From the NCBI RefSeq assembly GCF_005844455.1, contig NZ_SPGF01000002.1, forward strand, positions 1-64,000: 64,000 nt of DNA, read 5' to 3'. This DNA comes from Streptococcus mitis (GTDB lineage Bacteria; Bacillota; Bacilli; Lactobacillales; Streptococcaceae). Under the pieces are notes generated by a model that ran no database searches, had not been told where the DNA came from, and saw nothing but the letters and a program-made list of their open reading frames with translations. Positions 58,411 through 64,000 of the stretch are shown piece after piece. Within the stretch, counting starts at the first letter, position 1. The number at the start of each line of letters is the position of its first letter. Position numbers and translations under genes: made by a program.

Positions 58411-61051
58411 AATCTTCTTCCATTTTCTTAGGTTGATAGGCTAGCATACCTAAACCAGTAAATAGAGCTAGTATGGCAGCTAGGAAAATGACTTGTTGAT
58501 GAATATTTCCTGTCATAGAAATTGTTTGTCGTAATCCCGAAACCGAATAACTCATTGGTAACCAAGGATTAATGGCTCTAAAGAAATCATTTGTCAAAGC
58601 AAGTGGATAAGTACCTGCACTTGATGCTAACTGTAATAAAAGCAAAATAAGAGAGAAGAAAGCTCCTATACGGCTATTCCATGTTGTTAAAGCAGTCACC
58701 ATGGACATGAATACTAAACTTGTTAGGATAATGAGAATAAATGTTCTCATTTCATGATTAGCAGTTAAACCAATAAGATGAACTCCTCCATATACCAAAA
58801 TCCCTGCTAAAACAGCTATAATACCATTTATTTCAGCTCGAGATTTCAACCAAGCCCAACGGCTCTCTGGATGACGTCCTGAAGGCAACTTCGCAAAAAT
58901 CATATTCGTTGATATTGCTGCAACAAAAAGAGCAACTGATATCATATAAGGAGCCATTGCGATTCCATTTACAGGAACTTGATCATTGTCTGTTTTGGAA
59001 ATATTGAGTGGATTTGACAAAATCTCTGCATTTTTAGATTCTGTTGATGCTGATTTGAGTTGATCACTAGCATTACCTAGTCCTTGTCCTAAAGAAGCAA
59101 CTCCTGTCTGTAAATCTTCCAACCCAGAAGTTAACTTTGTTCCACCTTCTGCTAGTTTCCCAGCTCCATCTGCCAATTTATTAGCTCCATTCTCTAATTG
59201 AGAAGCACCTGAAAGTAACTGACTGGATTTGTCTGCTAATTGACCAGATCCGGATTGTAATTTATCAACTCCTGCTATCAATTCTTGACTCTTTTGATTC
59301 AATTGATTGGATCCAGTTGATAATTTTTCAATACCAGATACTAATTCTGGAGTTTTTTCAACTAATTGACCAACTCCTGCTGTCAAGCTAGAAGATTTTT
59401 GTGTCAAGGTATTTGAGCCTGAAACTAGTTGATCCAAACTACCTGTCAAGGTGGAATTTTTTTCACTTAGTTGACTTGCGCCCTGAGAAACTTTATCAAC
59501 ACCTGTAGTATATGCCTTTACACCTGATGTAATCGACTGACTAGCAGGAACTAATTTACTCGTCACTGCTCCCTGTATTTCTGTTAATCCACTTGACAAT
59601 CCTGTCAAAGAAGTAGAAGCAATAGGCAATACTTGATTAGCTTGATTTTTTAACGTCGAAAGATTTGAAGATTGATTTTGTAAGTTTTCTAAACTTCCCT
59701 GTAAACCTTGTACTAAAGCTATAATTGACTGAGCCGATTGAATACTATCAGTCGAATTTTGAGATACAGAAGCACTTATCTCAGCTTGTTGCTCACTTGT
59801 CAATGATTGATAAGCTACTGTCGATTGAATATTTGCTAATGTAGTTGCTTTTTCAGACTGAGCACTTGCTAACATTTGATTAGAAAGAGAAACTATACTT
59901 GATAAAACAGAAGACAATTGTTTTGTATCTCCAACATCAATATTTTGAATAGCTTGATTTAACTGATTCAGACCAGAAGATAATTGATTAATTTGATCTT
60001 TTTGCCCAGACGAAGCATCTAACTTACTAGAAAGTTGTTGAATCCCTTCACTTAATTGCTCCACACCCATTCGAAGTGTAGCTGATTGACTAGATAACTG
60101 ATTAGCACCTGTTGCAAGATTTCCCACTCCGTTTGTATAGGCACTAACACCAGATGAAAATTGATTAAGACCAGTATTGAGCAGAGAAACACCGCCAGTA
60201 TAGGCCTCTACACCAGTATATAGTTGATTGATTCCTCCTACTAATTCAGGACTTTTAGAAGATAATTGACCTAATCCGCTATCTAGTTGACTCACTGCAC
60301 CAGTATATGTAACTAAACCACTATTAAAATTTCCTAAGCCAAGATGAAGTTGTTCGACACCAGAAACATAAGCAGATAATCCTTTAGTAAACTGCTCCGT
60401 TCCATTTGAAAATGTTAAACTTGAAGCTGCTAAAGAGTGTAGATTAGTAGTTAATGTATGACTTCCTGTCACTAATTGATTCGCTCCATCAGTTAATTTT
60501 TCACTACCAGAAGCTGCTTGACTCATACCATCCTTTAATTCGACCATCTTATCAAATAAAGCTTTAGTATAGGTCTCGGTTACATTGGTAGAAACATTCT
60601 GCTTCAATTGTGTCATCGCAGAATCGCTCATCTTGCTGGCAATAAAACTATGACCACTTGAAGTCTGATAATCGATTTGCATTTGCTCTGGATGATCCGT
60701 TAAAATAGAAGCTGCTTTTTCAGATAAATCACTTGGTAAAGTCACTACCATATAGTAATCGCCATCTTCCAATCCCTTCTTACCTTCCTCTTCATCTATG
60801 AAATGAAAATCTAAAGTTTTATTTTCTTTTAAATTAGACACCATGTCTTTTCCTATTGCCATGGTATTACCATTATAGGAAGCCTCTTTATCATGATTGA
60901 CGACTGCCACAGGCAAGTCAGACAATTGCCCATATGGATCCCACATTGATGACAAAAATATGATATTGTACAGAGCTGGAATAAGAGAAATCCCTATCAT
61001 GACAATAATAAAGGTTGGTTTTTTAAAAATTGCTTTCCATTCTTTAAACAT
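58409..61051 (-). CDS. YhgE/Pip family membrane protein
   Basis: 880 aa from the ATG at 61051, with AGGAG five nt before. One N-terminal helix, an extracellular region of about 650 residues rich in 'L..G...L..G' repeats (Ser, Gln, Gly), and five C-terminal helices with an ABC-2-like layout. Relatives include Lactococcus Pip (phage infection protein), and type VII secretion-type structures share this plan. Function here unknown. A divergent TetR gene probably controls it. Confidence 0.85.
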   Translation of the reverse strand: MFKEWKAIFKKPTFIIVMIGISLIPALYNIIFLSSMWDPYGQLSDLPVAVVNHDKEASYNGNTMAIGKDMVSNLKENKTLDFHFIDEEEGKKGLEDGDYYMVVTLPSDLSEKAASILTDHPEQMQIDYQTSSGHSFIASKMSDSAMTQLKQNVSTNVTETYTKALFDKMVELKDGMSQAASGSEKLTDGANQLVTGSHTLTTNLHSLAASSLTFSNGTEQFTKGLSAYVSGVEQLHLGLGNFNSGLVTYTGAVSQLDSGLGQLSSKSPELVGGINQLYTGVEAYTGGVSLLNTGLNQFSSGVSAYTNGVGNLATGANQLSSQSATLRMGVEQLSEGIQQLSSKLDASSGQKDQINQLSSGLNQLNQAIQNIDVGDTKQLSSVLSSIVSLSNQMLASAQSEKATTLANIQSTVAYQSLTSEQQAEISASVSQNSTDSIQSAQSIIALVQGLQGSLENLQNQSSNLSTLKNQANQVLPIASTSLTGLSSGLTEIQGAVTSKLVPASQSITSGVKAYTTGVDKVSQGASQLSEKNSTLTGSLDQLVSGSNTLTQKSSSLTAGVGQLVEKTPELVSGIEKLSTGSNQLNQKSQELIAGVDKLQSGSGQLADKSSQLLSGASQLENGANKLADGAGKLAEGGTKLTSGLEDLQTGVASLGQGLGNASDQLKSASTESKNAEILSNPLNISKTDNDQVPVNGIAMAPYMISVALFVAAISTNMIFAKLPSGRHPESRWAWLKSRAEINGIIAVLAGILVYGGVHLIGLTANHEMRTFILIILTSLVFMSMVTALTTWNSRIGAFFSLILLLLQLASSAGTYPLALTNDFFRAINPWLPMSYSVSGLRQTISMTGNIHQQVIFLAAILALFTGLGMLAYQPKKMEED

Positions 61052-61074
61052 ATCTTCTCCTTTTTTAAACATAT

Positions 61075-61148
61075 TGTCTAAAATTTTGATATAATAGATT
61101 ATACATTAAAAAATCTAAATTACAAAATAAAAAATCCATTTTTAGACA
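61075..61148. promoter_or_regulatory. Divergent promoter region with inverted half-sites (candidate TetR operator)
   Basis: TGTCTAAAATT (61075-61085) and its near-complement ATTTTTAGACA (61138-61148). The right half-site lies just before -10 TATAAT (61154-61159) of the TetR gene; the left lies downstream of a minus-strand -10 TATAAT (61103-61098) of the YhgE gene. Confidence 0.55.
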
Positions 61149-61178
61149 GATAGTATAATTTGTTTACAAGGAGGAAAT

Positions 61179-61721
61179 ATGCAAGAAAGTAATAAACGCT
61201 TAAAAACAAAGAGAACTATTGAAAATGCTATGGTACAATTACTGATGGAACAGCCATTTGATCAAATTTCTACTGTCAAGTTAGCAGAAAAAGCCGGAAT
61301 TAGTCGTTCCAGCTTCTATACTCACTATAAAGATAAGTATGATATGATTGAGCACTATCAAAGCAAGCTATTCCATACATTTGAATATATTTTTCAAAAA
61401 CATGCTCATCACAAAAGAGATGCTATTTTAGAAGTCTTTGAATATCTAGAGTCAGAACCACTTCTGGCTGCCCTTCTTTCTGAAAATGGGACTAAAGAAA
61501 TCCAAAATTTCTTACGAAATAAACTTCATATCATGCTCAGTACGGATTTACAAAAATGCTTTATGCAACTAAATCTAAATACCACTGAATTAGAATATAG
61601 TAACATCTGTCTAACTCATGCACTTTTTGGTGTTTGTCAAACTTGGATTGCACACGGAAAAAAAGAAAGTCCTCAAGAAATAACAGACTTCCTTATGAAA
61701 ATGCTTGGTGATACAAATTGA
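61179..61721 (+). CDS. TetR family transcriptional regulator
   Basis: 180 aa. N-terminal helix-turn-helix TVKLAEKAGISRSSFYTHYKDKYDM and a helical ligand domain, as in the small TetR_8-type regulators. It is divergent from the YhgE gene (127 bp between starts) and probably represses it. RBS AAGGAGG. Confidence 0.9.
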   Translation: MQESNKRLKTKRTIENAMVQLLMEQPFDQISTVKLAEKAGISRSSFYTHYKDKYDMIEHYQSKLFHTFEYIFQKHAHHKRDAILEVFEYLESEPLLAALLSENGTKEIQNFLRNKLHIMLSTDLQKCFMQLNLNTTELEYSNICLTHALFGVCQTWIAHGKKESPQEITDFLMKMLGDTN

Positions 61722-61724
61722 TAC

Positions 61725-61755
61725 AAAAAGAGGAACACAGTTGTGTTCCCTTTTA
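61725..61755. terminator. Terminator between tetR and tRNA-Asn
   Basis: GGAACACA / TGTGTTCC (61732-61739, 61742-61749) flanked by A and T runs. It serves both the TetR gene and the tRNA transcript. Confidence 0.82.
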
Positions 61756-61761
61756 TCTATA

Positions 61762-61835
61762 CTCCGCCAGTAGGACTCGAACCTACGACATCATGATTAA
61801 CAGTCATGCGCTACTACCAACTGAGCTATGGCGGA
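61762..61835 (-). tRNA. tRNA-Asn (anticodon GTT)
   Basis: 74 nt. Minus strand TCCGCCATAGCTCAG..., anticodon loop CTGTTAATC, T arm GGTTCGAGTCC. The acceptor arms pair fully and the 3' CCA is not encoded. Confidence 0.96.
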
Positions 61836-61840
61836 TAAAA

Positions 61841-61912
61841 TAGTCCGTACGGGATTCGAACCCGTGTTACCGCCGTGAAAAGGCGGTGTCTTAACCCCTT
61901 GACCAACGGACC
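61841..61912 (-). tRNA. tRNA-Glu (anticodon TTC)
   Basis: 72 nt. Minus strand GGTCCGTTGGTCAAG..., anticodon loop CTTTTCACG, T arm GGTTCGAATCC. Five bases separate it from tRNA-Asn. Confidence 0.96.
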
Positions 61913-61963
61913 TTCTATCTGTAGCAGACATAACCATTATATCAATTTCTTACTAATTGTCAA

Positions 61964-62716
61964 TCACTTTTGAGATTTTTTCTCTAAAATATCTTTCAAC
62001 TTTCTAATTTTTAATCTTGAAATAGGACAACGATGGTCTTCATAGAAAACAATTTCTAGATTTTTTCGATCAATTTCTCTGATATTTCCTATATTTACCA
62101 AAAATGATTTATGAGGAGAATAAAATCGCTGAGTATGTTTGTCCTTTTCCTGAATATCTGTCATTGTTCCATAGAACTCTTTTGCAAAATTCTTACCAAT
62201 AATGCGCAATTTATGAGAGACCCCTGTCGTTTCAATATACAAAATATCATGGTAAGGGATTTTTAAATCATTTCCCTTGTAATTGTAATCAAAATAATCT
62301 ACAACATCTTCATTTTCAAGTAACATACTCTTCGTGTAGAATATATTTTGCTCAATTCTCTTCTTAAACATCTCATCATTGATATCCTTATCAACAAAAT
62401 CTAGGGCTGATACCTGGTATTTATAGGTTAGAGTCGCAAACTCTGATCGACTGGTGATAAAGACGATAATAGCGTAAGGATTGTAATGACGAATGAGCTG
62501 AGCAACTTCAAATCCTTTTTTCTCAATTCCATGAATATCGATATCTAGGAAATAAAGCTGATTTACTTCATCATTTTCAATGTATTCTTCAAATTCACGG
62601 ACTTTTCCCGTTGTCTTGTATGATATTGGAATATTCGATTCTTTCGAAATTTCATCCAATATTCTCTCTAGTCTCACTTGATGTTCAATAACATCCTCTA
62701 AAATTAAAACTTTCAT
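61964..62716 (-). CDS. comE: Competence response regulator ComE
   Basis: 250 aa. Receiver with phospho-acceptor Asp58 (LYFLDIDIHG) and a C-terminal LytTR DNA-binding domain. When phosphorylated by ComD it activates comCDE and comX. It overlaps comD by 4 bp and is followed by tRNA-Glu and tRNA-Asn. Confidence 0.96.
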   Translation of the reverse strand: MKVLILEDVIEHQVRLERILDEISKESNIPISYKTTGKVREFEEYIENDEVNQLYFLDIDIHGIEKKGFEVAQLIRHYNPYAIIVFITSRSEFATLTYKYQVSALDFVDKDINDEMFKKRIEQNIFYTKSMLLENEDVVDYFDYNYKGNDLKIPYHDILYIETTGVSHKLRIIGKNFAKEFYGTMTDIQEKDKHTQRFYSPHKSFLVNIGNIREIDRKNLEIVFYEDHRCPISRLKIRKLKDILEKKSQK

Positions 62717-64000
62717 TCAAATTTCCTCTTAAATCTAATAATTTGTCTAAATGTACTGCCTTCCATCTCTGTTTCTAAAATAATATTGTTGTACTTATCT
62801 AGTAGTTCTTTCACATTATTTAATCCTACCCCGCGATTTCTTCCCTTAGTAGAGAATCCTAAAGCAAATAGATCTCCTGAAGGAGTCATCGTCATTTTAC
62901 ATGAATTCTGAATCACAATAACTGTTTCAGTTTCCATCTTAATAACTGCTACTTCCATCTGCTTTTTATAGCTATCAGCCGATCCTTCGACAGCATTGTT
63001 CAATAAAACGCTCATGATACGAACCAAATCCAATAGTTCAATTGGGAGCTTGGTAATCGTATCTTTTACTTCCAGTGTAAACTCTACACCATTATTTCGA
63101 GCATAGACAATTGACTGTGCAACCAAACTTCGTAAAGCTGAATCTTCTATGTTGTTCAAATCAAAGTAAGTATACTTATCTGAACGCAGTTTATGATTTG
63201 CTTTGACCAAAACTTCATTGTAAACTCTGTCAATTTCCTGTAAATCACCACTGTCAATTGCCATCTGCATACTGACAAGCATCCCAGCATAATCATGTCG
63301 AAAACCACGGATTTCATTATACAGACCGACAATTTCATCTGTGTAGTTTTGTAAATGTTTCTGTTCAAATTTCTTCTGCTTCAAAGCAATCTCTTTTTCC
63401 ATTTGTTCTTTATGCGAATTCATTGCAAAGAAGGTCAAAAGTAGAGAAATAAAGACGATAGATGACAAAATACTTCCAAAACTATTCAAATGTTTAATCG
63501 TACTTACCATATCTGAAACGAAAGATACAATATGTAGCAATAGTAAAGCAAAAAATACTTTTGTCAAGAAAGGATAGAGGTAGTCTTTATCAAAATAGTT
63601 TAGATCCAAATGGAAATAATGAATGATTTTTAAGATAACGACATAAGTCAACACCGTTACAACGAAAAAGAATGGGTCATAATATTGTAAAACAAAATTA
63701 TCTCCTGTTATAGAGGAGAAAGTTACGGACAGAAAGTTATGAGTGCTCTCATATAAAAGAGATAGTAGTAAACTTAGGAATAGTCCTCTATCCCTCTCAT
63801 ACTGTTTAATCCATCGAAAATAGGAATATAATACCAAAGGAAATAAAAATCTTGCAATCCCTAACCCATCTAAATGTAGAAGATATGAGGGAAAATCAAG
63901 TACTATTTCTGTTAGTAATATATAAGCACTAAAAACGTATAATTCTTTTCTATTTATTTGACCTTTACAAATTAAACGGTAACTGTGACTAATAATTAAA
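62713..64000 (-). CDS. comD: Competence histidine kinase ComD, 5' end outside the window
   Basis: 428 residues visible; the open frame continues to base 64000. Comparison with the known 441-aa pneumococcal protein suggests about 13 residues are missing. Six membrane helices, then the phospho-acceptor His in RGFRHDYAGM, the N box LLNNAVEGS and the GRNRGVGLNNVKEL G box of the HPK10 family. It senses the competence peptide CSP. The pherotype cannot be decided without comC, which is beyond the window. Confidence 0.95.
   Translation of the reverse strand, partial: LIISHSYRLICKGQINRKELYVFSAYILLTEIVLDFPSYLLHLDGLGIARFLFPLVLYSYFRWIKQYERDRGLFLSLLLSLLYESTHNFLSVTFSSITGDNFVLQYYDPFFFVVTVLTYVVILKIIHYFHLDLNYFDKDYLYPFLTKVFFALLLLHIVSFVSDMVSTIKHLNSFGSILSSIVFISLLLTFFAMNSHKEQMEKEIALKQKKFEQKHLQNYTDEIVGLYNEIRGFRHDYAGMLVSMQMAIDSGDLQEIDRVYNEVLVKANHKLRSDKYTYFDLNNIEDSALRSLVAQSIVYARNNGVEFTLEVKDTITKLPIELLDLVRIMSVLLNNAVEGSADSYKKQMEVAVIKMETETVIVIQNSCKMTMTPSGDLFALGFSTKGRNRGVGLNNVKELLDKYNNIILETEMEGSTFRQIIRFKRKFE

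Overview
The window is chromosomal DNA from a mitis-group streptococcus, Streptococcus pneumoniae or a very close relative (S. pseudopneumoniae or S. mitis). The reasons are: BOX and RUP repeats typical of that group; the end of the competence locus (comD, comE, then tRNA-Glu and tRNA-Asn); a PspC-type surface protein beside the TCS06 two-component system; the competence murein hydrolase CbpD; and the order of the pcsB-mreDC-ecf-pgsA-rodZ-M16-yaaA-recF-guaB-trpS block. Most genes lie on the minus strand, so operons read from high to low coordinates.

Layout. 1-2650: the 5' end of an IS transposase, then a two-gene DltB/DltD-like operon with no dltA or dltC next to it. 3030-8770: glycerol utilisation (regulator, glpK, glpO, glpF) with a CcpA-type cre in the glpK promoter. 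8930-10770: hslO and dus. 10830-15221: an accessory block with a DUF1275 membrane protein, a Ser/Gln-rich lipoprotein, and a NAD-precursor operon (nadR, pnuC, Nudix/winged-helix protein). 15330-21774: a miniature inverted-repeat element, pspC (LPXTG type, frameshifted), an ICMT-like membrane protein, and hk06/rr06. 22132-25024: ctsR-clpC with a CtsR operator. 25145-28099: a thiamine-precursor ABC operon under a TPP riboswitch. 28185-36208: cbpD, veg, dnaC, rplI, gdpP, hpf, comFC, comFA, with competence (ComX) boxes before cbpD and comFA. 36250-38350: yigZ, a RUP, cysteine synthase, a BOX. 38447-49616: tsf, rpsB, pcsB, mreD, mreC, ECF transporter core, pgsA, rodZ and two M16 proteins. 49775-55778: yaaA-recF, guaB, trpS and an ABC-F gene. 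55840-61721: a YfhO-family protein, a YhgE/Pip membrane protein and a divergent TetR regulator. 61762-64000: tRNA-Asn, tRNA-Glu, comE and comD, which runs off the window.

How the genes work together. There are coherent modules for glycerol catabolism, thiamine-precursor uptake, NAD-precursor salvage, Clp proteolysis, competence (ComDE sensing, ComFA/FC DNA uptake, CbpD fratricide) and envelope growth (PcsB, MreCD, RodZ, PgsA). The most unusual sequence feature is a perfect 26-bp tandem duplication in the proline-rich repeats of pspC. It shifts the reading frame and separates the surface protein from its LPXTG anchor; removing one copy restores an open frame of about 1162 codons. Other points of interest are the orphan DltB/DltD pair, candidate leaderless promoters before comFA, hslO and yigZ, a CbpD with a single SH3b region, and candidate palindromic operators at the TetR/YhgE, ABC-F and pspC promoters.
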